From Janthinobacterium tructae (lineage in GTDB: Bacteria; Pseudomonadota; Gammaproteobacteria; Burkholderiales; Burkholderiaceae_D), in contig NZ_CP041185.1 of the NCBI RefSeq assembly GCF_006517255.1, forward strand, positions 3,286,001 through 3,350,000: 64,000 nt of DNA, written 5' to 3'. The first letter of the stretch is position 1, and every line of letters begins with the position of its first letter. Both the position numbers and the translations under genes were made by a program. The notes beneath the pieces are model-generated. The model saw only the letters and a list, made by a program, of their open reading frames with translations, had not been told where the DNA came from and did not search any database. Shown here in pieces: positions 35,948 through 44,802 of the stretch.

Positions 35948-36464
35948 GGTGGGTATCTAGGGTGAGCGTGAATTTTCCATCGTCGGCTTGCTTCAGGACC
36001 AGGGCCTGGCCCGCCGGCACGGCAGTGAAGGCAGCCACGAAATCGGCGGCCACCGGCAGCTGGCGCTCGCCGCGGTCGACCAGGGCGGCCAGCATGATCT
36101 TGGCCGGACGGCCATAGTCGAACAATTCATTGATGGCCGCGCGCGTGGTGCGACCCGTGTACAGCACGTCGTCGACCAGCAGGATGGTGGCGCCAGCCAC
36201 GTCGAAGGCGATCTGCGTCGGCTTGACGTCGGCATGCAGGCCTTTCTGGGCGAAGTCGTCACGGTAGAACGACACGTCGAGCACGCCCAGGCGATCGAGC
36301 AGGTTCAGGTCGCGCGCCAGGCGTTCGGCCAGCCAGGCGCCGCCCGAATGGATGCCGACGATGGCCACGTTGGGAATGCCCGCCAGGCCGCTCTGCACCT
36401 GCTGCAGCAAGACCGCGTACAGGGCCTCGGCGTCGAGTTGGGAAGGATTCGTAGGATGCGGCAT
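35940..36464 (-). CDS. pyrR: PyrR-type bifunctional regulator / uracil phosphoribosyltransferase
   Basis: This 174-residue protein has the PRPP-binding motif [16 protein letters not shown] of type I phosphoribosyltransferases and a C-terminal ELP-like region ([10 protein letters not shown]). PyrR proteins can regulate pyrimidine genes through attenuation and often have uracil phosphoribosyltransferase activity. I prefer ATG 36464 ([10 protein letters not shown]), but ATG 36479 would add five residues; neither has a strong ribosome-binding site. It lies 39 bp after ruvX and overlaps pyrB by 8 bp. Confidence 0.88.
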   Translation of the reverse strand: MPHPTNPSQLDAEALYAVLLQQVQSGLAGIPNVAIVGIHSGGAWLAERLARDLNLLDRLGVLDVSFYRDDFAQKGLHADVKPTQIAFDVAGATILLVDDVLYTGRTTRAAINELFDYGRPAKIMLAALVDRGERQLPVAADFVAAFTAVPAGQALVLKQADDGKFTLTLDTHHA

Positions 36465-36503
36465 AGAGTTCTTAATCATTCAGGGAGGGAGTCTAAGGTC
36501 AGA

Positions 36504-36902
36504 TTAATAATTCGCGTCGAAATACTGTTGCAGGATGATGGCGGCGGCGCGGTCATCGATGACTTCGCCGCGTTTGGCGGCGATGACGGCCGAGGAATAA
36601 CGTTCGTCGACCAGTTCCACCGGCAGGTTGAAGCGGCCATGCACCTGGTTGGCGAAACGGCGGCAACGCGCGCTCATCTCGTGTTCGGTGCCATCCGGAT
36701 GGCTGGGCAAGCCCACCACGATGCGGCTCGCGCCCCACTCCTTGATCAGGCTATCGATGGCGGCAAACTTCGGCTCATTCGCCGTGGCCGTGATCACGCT
36801 GAGCGGCTTGGCCTGGCAAATCATGCTATTGCCGATGGCCACGCCGATGCGTTTCAAGCCGAAATCGAAGGCGAGGATGGTGTCGATGGCGTCACCGCTC
36901 AT
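36504..36902 (-). CDS. yqgF: Putative pre-16S rRNA nuclease (YqgF/RuvX)
   Basis: This 132-residue RNase H-fold protein has ILAFDFGLKRIGVAIGN at the start, PLSVI, IVVGLPSHPDGTEHEMS and a VDERYSSA motif. These supply the metal-binding acidic residues of YqgF. The family trims the 5' end of 16S rRNA; a Holliday-junction role (RuvX) was proposed earlier. It overlaps the yqgE stop by 4 bp (ATGA), the normal yqgE-yqgF coupling. Confidence 0.94.
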   Translation of the reverse strand: MSGDAIDTILAFDFGLKRIGVAIGNSMICQAKPLSVITATANEPKFAAIDSLIKEWGASRIVVGLPSHPDGTEHEMSARCRRFANQVHGRFNLPVELVDERYSSAVIAAKRGEVIDDRAAAIILQQYFDANY

Positions 36903-37546
36903 GCGTGTCCGGCTTCCGATGCCAGCATGAGAGGGTCGATACCGAGCAATTTGATGGCGGCCACGTAACGCTGCTCGATGGGGAAGTCGAACAGGATGTC
37001 GGCCGAGGCACCCACCGTCAGCCAGCCGTTGCGGCCGATCTCGTCTTCCAGCTGGCCAGGGCTCCAGCCCGAATAGCCGATCGACACCAGCATGCGCTCG
37101 GGACCATCGCCCTTGGCGACGGCTTCGAGCACGTCGATCGAGGTGGTAAACGCGATTTCATCGGTCACCGTCAGCGACGAGGAATAGTGCGCGCCCGGCG
37201 TATGCAGCACGAAGCCGCGGTCGTCCTGCACGGGGCCGCCGAACATGATCGGTTCATTGATGATGGGCGTGTCGCTGCCGGCCGCCAGTTTCAGATCGAT
37301 GCGATCGAACAGCACTTCCATGGTCATGTCGGTGGGTTTGTTGATGACGACGCCCAGCACACCGTTTTCATTATGTTCACAAACGTACACGACCGTGCCG
37401 CCGAAGACCGGATCTTGCATGGCCGGCATCGCGATCAGGAAATGGTTAGCCAGATTCAAGGTGGAGGAACCGGTCGCGGCCGGCTCTCCCACACCCTGCA
37501 TCAAACGATGTCCTGGTAGAGTCTGGTCGATTTTACTCTTTTTCAT
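36899..37546 (-). CDS. yqgE: UPF0301 family protein (YqgE/AlgH)
   Basis: This 215-residue cytoplasmic protein of the DUF179 family shows NLANHFLIAMPAM, DPVFGGTVVYVCEHNENGVLGVVIN (quoted in part), FGGPVQDDRGFVLH and YSGWSPGQLEDE. Its function is not settled; AlgH was linked to alginate regulation in Pseudomonas. It heads the yqgE-yqgF-pyrR-pyrB-pyrC' operon, a common proteobacterial arrangement. It has a 30-residue N-terminal extension compared with E. coli YqgE, so a later start is possible. Confidence 0.92.
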   Translation of the reverse strand: MKKSKIDQTLPGHRLMQGVGEPAATGSSTLNLANHFLIAMPAMQDPVFGGTVVYVCEHNENGVLGVVINKPTDMTMEVLFDRIDLKLAAGSDTPIINEPIMFGGPVQDDRGFVLHTPGAHYSSSLTVTDEIAFTTSIDVLEAVAKGDGPERMLVSIGYSGWSPGQLEDEIGRNGWLTVGASADILFDFPIEQRYVAAIKLLGIDPLMLASEAGHA

Positions 37547-37954
37547 ACGCGATGCTCTCTCTGTGGGCTTGCTGGCAAGTCTCGCTTACCCCGCTATCGT
37601 ACGCCTGGCGCAAGCTGCCGCGAATGCTGGGCGGCGCGCACCATGATGCCAGGCGTTATTCTTGTTATGTTGTGAATTTATTATAATTTAGTCATCAATT
37701 CGCCTGGCCTTGCGACTACGCCACGCACGCTTTGCAACTTGCGTCATTTAAACATCACCCTGCATGCGGGCGCATGGCCATGCCAATTGTAAAATTGATT
37801 ACACAATCGCTGTCGCACATAAGCCACCACGAACATACCCTGTAGTTTACACTGAATTGCCGCCGCAGCGACGCCAAAGGCACGACGTGAGCGGCCATAA
37901 AGCCCTGTTGGCGGCAAAAAATGGCCTATCTTTGACCCTGAACACGTAAAAATA
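37547..37954. other. 408-bp divergent intergenic region
   Basis: No gene is visible between yqgE and the photolyase gene. A consensus -10 box TATAAT lies at 37682-37687 on the plus strand within an AT-rich patch, with no good -35. An imperfect 16-bp dyad TGTAA-N6-TTACA (37788-37803) precedes the photolyase gene by about 150 bp. These are candidates only. Confidence 0.45.
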
Positions 37955-39418
37955 ATGACAATCAAGACTTCCCTGGTGTGGTTCCGGCGCGATCTGCGCG
38001 CATTTGACCATGCTGCATTGCATCACGCCCTGCGCCAGAGCCAGGCCGTGCATTGTGTCTTCGTCTACGACACCGCCATCCTGGCAACGCTGCCGCGCCG
38101 CGACCGGCGGGTCGATTTCATCCATGCCAGCGTGGCCGAACTGGCTGACGAGCTACGCCAGCTGGGCGGCGACCTGATCGTGCTGCACGCGGACGCCGCC
38201 GAAGCCATCCCGCGCCTGGCCGCCGAGCTGAACGCCGACGCCGTGTTTGCCAACCACGACTACGAAGCGCAAGCGATCGCCCGCGACCGCAGGGTAGCGG
38301 CCGCGCTCACGCACGAGACGCGCCTGTGGTTCAGTTTCAAGGACCAGGTGATCTTTGAAAAAGACGAGGTGCTGACGCTTTCGGCCAGGCCGTACACCGT
38401 CTACACGCCGTACAAGAATGCCTGGCTGAAGAAAATGCGCGCCGAACCGGGCTGCCTGGCGCCGCTCGATATCGAACCGCATGCGGCCAGCCTGGCGCCG
38501 CCGCGCAGCGGCACGCCGGCCCCGCTGCCCACCTTGGGCGAGCTGGGTTTCGAGGCCAGCAACCTGGCCGAACTGGCCATTCCCACCGGCATGTCGGGCG
38601 CCAGCACGCTGTTCGAGGATTTCCTGCCGCGCCTGGCCCGCTATGACGTGGCGCGCGATTTCCCTGCCCTGAAGGGGCCGTCCTACCTGTCCATGCATCT
38701 GCGCTTCGGCACCGTGTCGCTGCGCTACCTGGTGCGCAGCGTGGTCGACCTGATGGACCGGGGCGGTGGCGGCGACGGCGCGCCCGTGTGGCTGGCCGAA
38801 CTGATCTGGCGCGATTTCTACGCCATGATTTTGTACCAGAACCCGCATGTGGAAGGCGGCGCCTTCAAGCCGGCCTACGACGCGATCGCCTGGGAAACAG
38901 GACCCGAGGCCGATGCCGCGTTTGCCGCCTGGTGCGAGGGGCGCACCGGCTATCCGCTGGTGGACGCGGCCATGGCACAGCTGAACCAGACGGGCTATAT
39001 GCACAACCGCCTGCGCATGGTCACGGCCTGCTTTTTGATCAAGGATCTGGGCATCGACTGGCGCCGCGGCGAAGCGTATTTCGCGCTGCACCTGAATGAC
39101 TTCGACCTGGCGTCGAACAACGGCGGCTGGCAATGGGCTTCGTCGTCCGGCTGCGACGCCCAGCCCTACTTCCGCATTTTCAACCCCATCACGCAGTCGG
39201 AAAAATTCGATGCGAACGGACGCTTCATCCGCCGCTACCTGCCGCAGCTGAAGGCGCTGGGCGACAAGGAAATCCACGCGCCCTGGCTGGTGCCGCGCAT
39301 GCTGCTCGAGCAAAAAAACATCGTGCTGGGACGCGACTATCCTGAACCCATCGTGCAGCACGATGAGGCGCGCAAGGAGACCCTGGAGCGCTATGCGGTG
39401 GTGAAGGTGGTGGCGTAA
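37955..39418 (+). CDS. phrB: Deoxyribodipyrimidine photo-lyase (cryptochrome/photolyase family)
   Basis: This 487-residue flavoenzyme repairs UV cyclobutane pyrimidine dimers with blue light. The N-terminal antenna domain begins KTSLVWFRRDLRAFDHAAL. The C-terminal FAD domain has the family signature TGYPLVDAAMAQLNQTGYMHNR (quoted in part), the LHLNDFDLASNNGGWQWASS segment (quoted in part) and PYFRIFNP. The folate-type antenna of class I photolyases is likely. A cryptochrome-like role cannot be excluded. It is monocistronic and ends in a palindromic repeat shared with chpA. Confidence 0.94.
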   Translation: MTIKTSLVWFRRDLRAFDHAALHHALRQSQAVHCVFVYDTAILATLPRRDRRVDFIHASVAELADELRQLGGDLIVLHADAAEAIPRLAAELNADAVFANHDYEAQAIARDRRVAAALTHETRLWFSFKDQVIFEKDEVLTLSARPYTVYTPYKNAWLKKMRAEPGCLAPLDIEPHAASLAPPRSGTPAPLPTLGELGFEASNLAELAIPTGMSGASTLFEDFLPRLARYDVARDFPALKGPSYLSMHLRFGTVSLRYLVRSVVDLMDRGGGGDGAPVWLAELIWRDFYAMILYQNPHVEGGAFKPAYDAIAWETGPEADAAFAAWCEGRTGYPLVDAAMAQLNQTGYMHNRLRMVTACFLIKDLGIDWRRGEAYFALHLNDFDLASNNGGWQWASSSGCDAQPYFRIFNPITQSEKFDANGRFIRRYLPQLKALGDKEIHAPWLVPRMLLEQKNIVLGRDYPEPIVQHDEARKETLERYAVVKVVA

Positions 39419-39446
39419 TCCGGCCGGTGGCGGCGCCAGTGGTGGT

Positions 39447-39480
39447 GTCGGGTTACGCGCTGCGCGCTAACCCGACCTAC
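39447..39480. repeat. Palindromic repeat copy E, supplying the chpA stop codon
   Basis: Arms GTCGGGTTA (39447-39455) and TAACCCGAC (39468-39476) are followed by CTAC. The CTA at 39477-39479 is the reverse complement of the TAG stop of chpA, so the repeat lies partly within the coding end. It separates the convergent photolyase and chpA genes. Confidence 0.85.
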
Positions 39481-42400
39481 GCCACGCCACCGCCCAGCAA
39501 GCGCCCCACTTCCGCCAGCAATTCCTCTTCCTGGAACGGTTTGCCGAAATACGCATTCACGCCCAGCTCGAACGCGTGCGCGCGATGCTTGTCGGCGCTG
39601 CGCGAGGTGACCATGATGACGGGGATGGCACGTGTCTTGTCATCGCTGCGCACATTGCGCGTCAGGTCGAAACCATCCATGCGCGGCATTTCCACGTCGA
39701 CCAGCAGCAGGGCCGGCATGGCCGCCGGTTCCAGCGCATGCAGCTGCTCCAGCGCATCGAGGCCATCCTTGGCCAGCAGCACCTGATAGCCTTCGCGCTC
39801 GAACAAACGCTGCATCACGCGGCGCACCGTCAGCGAATCGTCAACCACCATCACGCGCACGGCTGGCACGGCCAGTGCGCTGGAGGCGGCATGCTGTTCG
39901 CTGCTGGCCAGCGCGTATTGCGACAGCAGTTCCGGATGGTGTTCCAGGTGCTGCGCCAGCGCCACCGGATTGAGGATCAGCACGATGTCGCCCGTGCCCA
40001 GCACCGTGGCGCCAGCGATGCCCGGCATGCGCGCCAGTTGCGGGCCCACATGCTTGACCACGACTTCGCGGTTACCCACCACGTCATCGACCTGCAGCGC
40101 CAGCCTGTCATTGCCATTCCTCAGCAGCAGCACGGGCGCATGGCGCTGCGTGGCCTGCGCGGCCGGCGTCTCGCCCAGCATGGCCGACAGGTGGTGCAGC
40201 GCCAGCGACTGCCCGTGCGACTCGATGCGCCCGGCCGCCCGCACCTGCTGCAGCTGCTCGCCTTTCAGGTGCAGCACCTGCTCCACCAGCACCGATGGCA
40301 AGGCATACGTCTTGCCGTTCGCCGCCAGCAGCACCACTTGCGTGACGGCCAGGGTCAGCGGCAAGTGGATGGTGAAGCGCATGCCCAGTCCCGCCTGCGT
40401 CAGCGTTTCCACGCGTCCGCCGAGGGCCAGCGCTTCGGAGCGCACGATGTCCATGCCAAAACCGCGCCCTGCCAGTTCCGTCAGGCTGTCGGCGGTGGAA
40501 AAACCGGGCGTGAAAATCAGTTCGGCGGCCTGCGCGTCGGTCAAAGGCGCATCCGTCGCCACCAGGCCGGCGCCGTGCGCCTTGGCGCGGATGCGTTCCA
40601 GGTCCAGCCCCGCGCCGTCGTCGGAAAAAGCGATCGCCACTTCATTGCCTTGCTGGCTGACCTGCACCAGCAGCTCGCCCGTCTCGCTCTTGCCCGCAGC
40701 CAGGCGCGCCTCGCGCGGCTCGACGCCGTGCACGATGGCGTTGCGCAGCAGGTGTTCAAACGGTGCCGCCATGCGTTCGAGCACGCTGCGGTCGATTTCC
40801 ACACCGCCACCGCGGATATCGAGGTTGACGCGCTTGTCGACTTCCTTGGCGCTTTGCCGCGCCACGCGGAACAGCCGTTCGGCGATGCTGGCAAACGGCA
40901 CCATGCGGATCTGCATCAGGTCGCGCTGCAGCTCGCGCGTCAGGCGCGCCTGCAGCACCAGGTCGTCCGTCACCGCGTCGACACTGAGGCTGAGGTTTTC
41001 ATGGAACGAGGCCACGTCGTTGACGCTTTCGGCCATCATGCGCGTGAGTTCCTGCAGGCGCGTAAAGCGATCGAATTCGAGCGGGTCGAATTCGCGCTCG
41101 CTGCCGACGGCCATGCGCGAGGCGATCTGCGATTCAGCCTGCATTTCCACTTCGCGCAGCTGGCGCCGCAGGCGCGCCAGGTTGTCGGAAAACTCGGATA
41201 GCGAAGCGCCCAGCACGCCGACTTCATTTTCCATTTTGGAGCGCGTGATCGACACTTCGCCGGCCTGGTTCACCAGGCGGTCGAGGATGTCGGCGCGCAC
41301 GCGCACCAGCGCCGCCTTCGGTTCGGCGGCCGGCGTGTCTTCCATGCCCGGCAAGGGCAGCAAGGGCTGCTGCAGCTGTTCGAACAGGTGCAGCGCATGG
41401 TCGTAATGGGCCAGCAATTCCTCGAAGGCCTGCGGCGTGGCGGTGCCAGCGTGCAGCATGTTTTCGATATGCGTCTCGATTTCATGCGCATGCTGGCCCA
41501 GGCGCATGGCGCCGGCCATGCGCGCGCTGCCCTTGACCGTATGCAGGGTGCGCAGCAGCATCTGCGCCTGGCCGCTGTCATGCGGCTGCTGCTGCCAGCT
41601 GCGCAGCGCCTCGCCGATCTGCGGCAGCAGGTCGGCGCCCTCCTCCAGGAAGACGGACAATAAATCGAGGTCGAGTTCATCGCTGATGCCGGCGCTGGCC
41701 GCCAGCAGCGCAGCCGCATCGGCCGGCATGATGGCGGGCGCCGGCGCTTCCGGCGCCGCGTGTTCCGGCGGCGGTGCGTGCTCGAAACCGGCGTCGAACA
41801 GGTCGTCGCGGGCACCGCTGTCCTGCATGGGCGCCGGCACTTCAGCCGCAGCGGGCTGCAGCGCGTCGGCGACGATGCTCGCATACGCCGCCTCGAACAA
41901 GGTCTCGAGCTGCGGCAGAGGGACTTCGGCGAGTGGCTCGTCAGCTTGCGCCGGCGCGCCGACGATGCTGGCGTAGGCGGCCGCAAACAGGGCGTCGAGC
42001 CGCTCTTCCTGACTCTCGCCGGGCGGCGCCGTCAGGGCGCGCCACAGGGTGTTGAGCGCTTCGATCATGTCCGGCTGCGTTGGCGCCAGGTCGCCCAGCG
42101 CAAACGCCTGCAGCATTTGCCCGATGCGCTGCGTGGCTTGCTCCAGCACGTCGTGCTGTTCGGCGCGCAGGCCGGTCAGCGGCGGCACTACCGTTTCGAT
42201 CACCGTTTCCAGCGCGTGCGCCAGGTCGCGCAGGGACTGGAAACCCACCGTGCCCGACGTTCCCGCCAGGGTATGCACGGCTTGCAGCGCCTCCGCGCTG
42301 ACGGCACGCTGTTCATGGCGCCATTCGCCGAAGTCGCGCGTCAGCACGCGCAACAATTCATCCGTCTCGGCCAGGTAGATGTTGTACAAGGGGAGGCTGA

Positions 42401-44762
42401 CGCGCAGGTCGCCGACGTGCTTGAGGTTATCGTCGGGCGCTTCATGGGCGGCGGGCGCCGTGGCGGACGGAAAGCCGATCACATTGCCGTTGCTGGCCAG
42501 CGGTGCGGCCGATGCCGGGCGAGGCTTGCGCAGTTCGAACGGACCGCCTTCGCGCACGCGCTCGGCCGCCGCCAGCAGCATGCCGGCCTCGCGCTCGCGC
42601 CCTGCGCCGCCTTCGAGTTCGGCCACCCATTCACTGAGCTGGTACCAGCCGTAATTCAGTAGGGTAAACAGATCATCGCTGACAGGGCGCGCTTCGGCCA
42701 GCCAGGTATTCATGACACGTTCGATGGCGTCGGCCGCCTCGGCAAACTGCGCCAGGCCGATCATGCGGCTGCTGCCTTTCAAGGTATGGAACCAGCGGCG
42801 CAGCATGGCCAGGTGGTCGCCGCTGGCGGCCTGCTCGCGCGGCAGGGCCAGCGTGGCATCGATAAAGGCCAGCACTTCGCGCGCTTCGGCAATGAAGATA
42901 TCGAGCATCTCCGCGTCGACATCGGTCACTGCCGGTGCGGCATTCATGCCGGCAGGCGCTACGGGCGCCAGGGCCTGGTCGAGCAAGGGCACCGGTACGG
43001 CGCCGGCGGCGGCGACTTTTTCAAATGGCAGCGCGCGGAAGGTGCCGGCAGCGGCATCGAAATGGAAACGTCCGCTGGCCGCTTGCGCGTTGCGGCCCAG
43101 CATATCGACAAAAAATCCCAGCGCGCTGACATTTTGCGCGATTTCATCGAGCGCCCCGGCGTGCGCGTCCGCCTTGGCGTCCGCGTTGGCGTCGCCAGCG
43201 GCCAGCTGCCGCACCGCCGCATCGACCTGCAGCACGGCGGCGCGCGCGTCTTCCTGTCCCAGTCCGGCCAGCTGCTGCTGCAACTGTTCCAGCACGGGGG
43301 CAACGCCATCGAGGGCCCCCGCCACGCCACGCGAGGCATCCGCGTAATAAGCGTTGAGCACCTTTTCCACCTGGCGCAAGCCCGTCTTCATGTCTTCGGC
43401 CAGCGCGGCGACGGTCTGGCCCTGCTCGATCTGGCGCGACAGCTCGCCCGCCGTGACGGGCGGCGGCGCTTCGCCAGCGAGCAGCGCCTGCAGGCGCGCG
43501 GCGATGGTTTCCGCATTGCCGGCGAAATCGTCGGGCAGGCGGCGCACCTGCTCCAGTCCCGTGTCGGCAAACAGCAGCGCCATGCCGATTTCATTTTCCA
43601 GCGCCGCACTGCGCCCGCTGGCCACGGCTAGCCGCGCCACGGCCGCGCATTCGCGCAGCAGGCTGGCCAGGGCAGGCTGCCGCAGAATGTCGGTCTGCGC
43701 CGCCACCTGCTGCAAGGACTGTTGGAATGCGTCGCCCAGGGCGGGATCAAGGTCGGCTTGCGCCAGACGGCCCCAGCTGGCGCGCGCCTGCGCCAGGGCC
43801 GCGCGTGCACCTTGCAAGGCTTCCTGGTCGACCTGGCCGTAACGCCGCGCTTCCACGTCGGCGGGAACCATGCCTTCCAGGGCGAAGGCGGTACGCAGCT
43901 GGCGTGCCTCAGATGTGGGCTCGGCGGCGGCGGCAATGAAGTACAGGGCGTCGCGCAGCATCGCTTCGGGCAGGCTGGCCGTGCCCTGCGCCAGGCGGCG
44001 CAATTGCAGATTGATCAGGCCGAACAACTGTTTGACGTTGAGCGTGCCCATGCCCTCGCCGCTGGCCGCCAGTCCCGCAAACGCCTGCATGGCGAACCAG
44101 AAGGTTCGCGCCGGCGCTGCCTGCTGCGCGTCGGCCACCAGGGTCAAGGTGGCATGCAAGTCGCTGGCGTGCTGACGCCGCGCCGCATCATCCTGCGCTT
44201 TCAGAAAGGGCAGCAAAGACTTTTCAAAGCGCCCGCGCCAGGCCGGATAATCGGCTGCCGGCGGCGATTCCGCCAGCGCGATGGCATGCCCTTCCAGCAT
44301 CGATGCAGGCGGAAAAAACAGGTCGGCCGGGTGGATGCGCTCGGCGCCCAGCATGGTTTGCAGGTCGCGGTAGTAGGGAAACAAACGCGTCGGCTGCGGC
44401 GGCGTGCCGGCCACCAGGTCTTCCAGGTATTCGGTCAGGGCCTGATACAGCCCGGCGACGATCTGCGCATGGTCGAGCGTATATTCCAGGCTGCCATCGC
44501 GAAAGCGCGCCAGCGCCTGTTCCGCGCCATCCGTCAGCAGGCTGGCGCCGGCCACGTCGACCATCACCAGCGCGCCATGCGCCTGATGCAGGTGCGAGCG
44601 TGCATGCTGCAGTGCCGTGGCGCGTTCCTCGCGCTGGCGGCCACCGGCTTCAAACAGCGCCGTTTTCGAGCGGCCCAGCGCTTCGCGGATTTCCACCATC
44701 ACCCACGACAACGGCTCGCTGTCGAACGGCTTGGACTGCTGCGGACTATCAGGTGTGCTCAT
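39477..44762 (-). CDS. chpA: ChpA-like chemotaxis hybrid kinase (PilL/ChpA), 1761 residues
   Basis: This is the central kinase of the Pil-Chp system that steers type IV pili. It has three clear Hpt domains with histidines at H659 (FHTLKGS), H830 (VHTLAGTSG) and H1074 (LHTVKGSARMAG), plus a degenerate N-terminal Hpt-like segment (HLHQAHGAL). A CheA dimerisation and ATPase core follows (about 1200-1450, HLLRNAIVHGVEPREAR), then a CheW-like domain (about 1460-1590) and a C-terminal receiver (about 1637-1755) with D1689. Pseudomonas ChpA is longer (about 2,470 residues) with more Xpt modules. Translated last in pilG-H-I-J-chpA. The stop lies in a palindromic repeat. Confidence 0.94.
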   Translation of the reverse strand: MSTPDSPQQSKPFDSEPLSWVMVEIREALGRSKTALFEAGGRQREERATALQHARSHLHQAHGALVMVDVAGASLLTDGAEQALARFRDGSLEYTLDHAQIVAGLYQALTEYLEDLVAGTPPQPTRLFPYYRDLQTMLGAERIHPADLFFPPASMLEGHAIALAESPPAADYPAWRGRFEKSLLPFLKAQDDAARRQHASDLHATLTLVADAQQAAPARTFWFAMQAFAGLAASGEGMGTLNVKQLFGLINLQLRRLAQGTASLPEAMLRDALYFIAAAAEPTSEARQLRTAFALEGMVPADVEARRYGQVDQEALQGARAALAQARASWGRLAQADLDPALGDAFQQSLQQVAAQTDILRQPALASLLRECAAVARLAVASGRSAALENEIGMALLFADTGLEQVRRLPDDFAGNAETIAARLQALLAGEAPPPVTAGELSRQIEQGQTVAALAEDMKTGLRQVEKVLNAYYADASRGVAGALDGVAPVLEQLQQQLAGLGQEDARAAVLQVDAAVRQLAAGDANADAKADAHAGALDEIAQNVSALGFFVDMLGRNAQAASGRFHFDAAAGTFRALPFEKVAAAGAVPVPLLDQALAPVAPAGMNAAPAVTDVDAEMLDIFIAEAREVLAFIDATLALPREQAASGDHLAMLRRWFHTLKGSSRMIGLAQFAEAADAIERVMNTWLAEARPVSDDLFTLLNYGWYQLSEWVAELEGGAGREREAGMLLAAAERVREGGPFELRKPRPASAAPLASNGNVIGFPSATAPAAHEAPDDNLKHVGDLRVSLPLYNIYLAETDELLRVLTRDFGEWRHEQRAVSAEALQAVHTLAGTSGTVGFQSLRDLAHALETVIETVVPPLTGLRAEQHDVLEQATQRIGQMLQAFALGDLAPTQPDMIEALNTLWRALTAPPGESQEERLDALFAAAYASIVGAPAQADEPLAEVPLPQLETLFEAAYASIVADALQPAAAEVPAPMQDSGARDDLFDAGFEHAPPPEHAAPEAPAPAIMPADAAALLAASAGISDELDLDLLSVFLEEGADLLPQIGEALRSWQQQPHDSGQAQMLLRTLHTVKGSARMAGAMRLGQHAHEIETHIENMLHAGTATPQAFEELLAHYDHALHLFEQLQQPLLPLPGMEDTPAAEPKAALVRVRADILDRLVNQAGEVSITRSKMENEVGVLGASLSEFSDNLARLRRQLREVEMQAESQIASRMAVGSEREFDPLEFDRFTRLQELTRMMAESVNDVASFHENLSLSVDAVTDDLVLQARLTRELQRDLMQIRMVPFASIAERLFRVARQSAKEVDKRVNLDIRGGGVEIDRSVLERMAAPFEHLLRNAIVHGVEPREARLAAGKSETGELLVQVSQQGNEVAIAFSDDGAGLDLERIRAKAHGAGLVATDAPLTDAQAAELIFTPGFSTADSLTELAGRGFGMDIVRSEALALGGRVETLTQAGLGMRFTIHLPLTLAVTQVVLLAANGKTYALPSVLVEQVLHLKGEQLQQVRAAGRIESHGQSLALHHLSAMLGETPAAQATQRHAPVLLLRNGNDRLALQVDDVVGNREVVVKHVGPQLARMPGIAGATVLGTGDIVLILNPVALAQHLEHHPELLSQYALASSEQHAASSALAVPAVRVMVVDDSLTVRRVMQRLFEREGYQVLLAKDGLDALEQLHALEPAAMPALLLVDVEMPRMDGFDLTRNVRSDDKTRAIPVIMVTSRSADKHRAHAFELGVNAYFGKPFQEEELLAEVGRLLGGGVA

Positions 44763-44802
44763 GCATGCCTCGGTAAAGAAATCGCCTGGACTGGCGCGGC
44801 GT

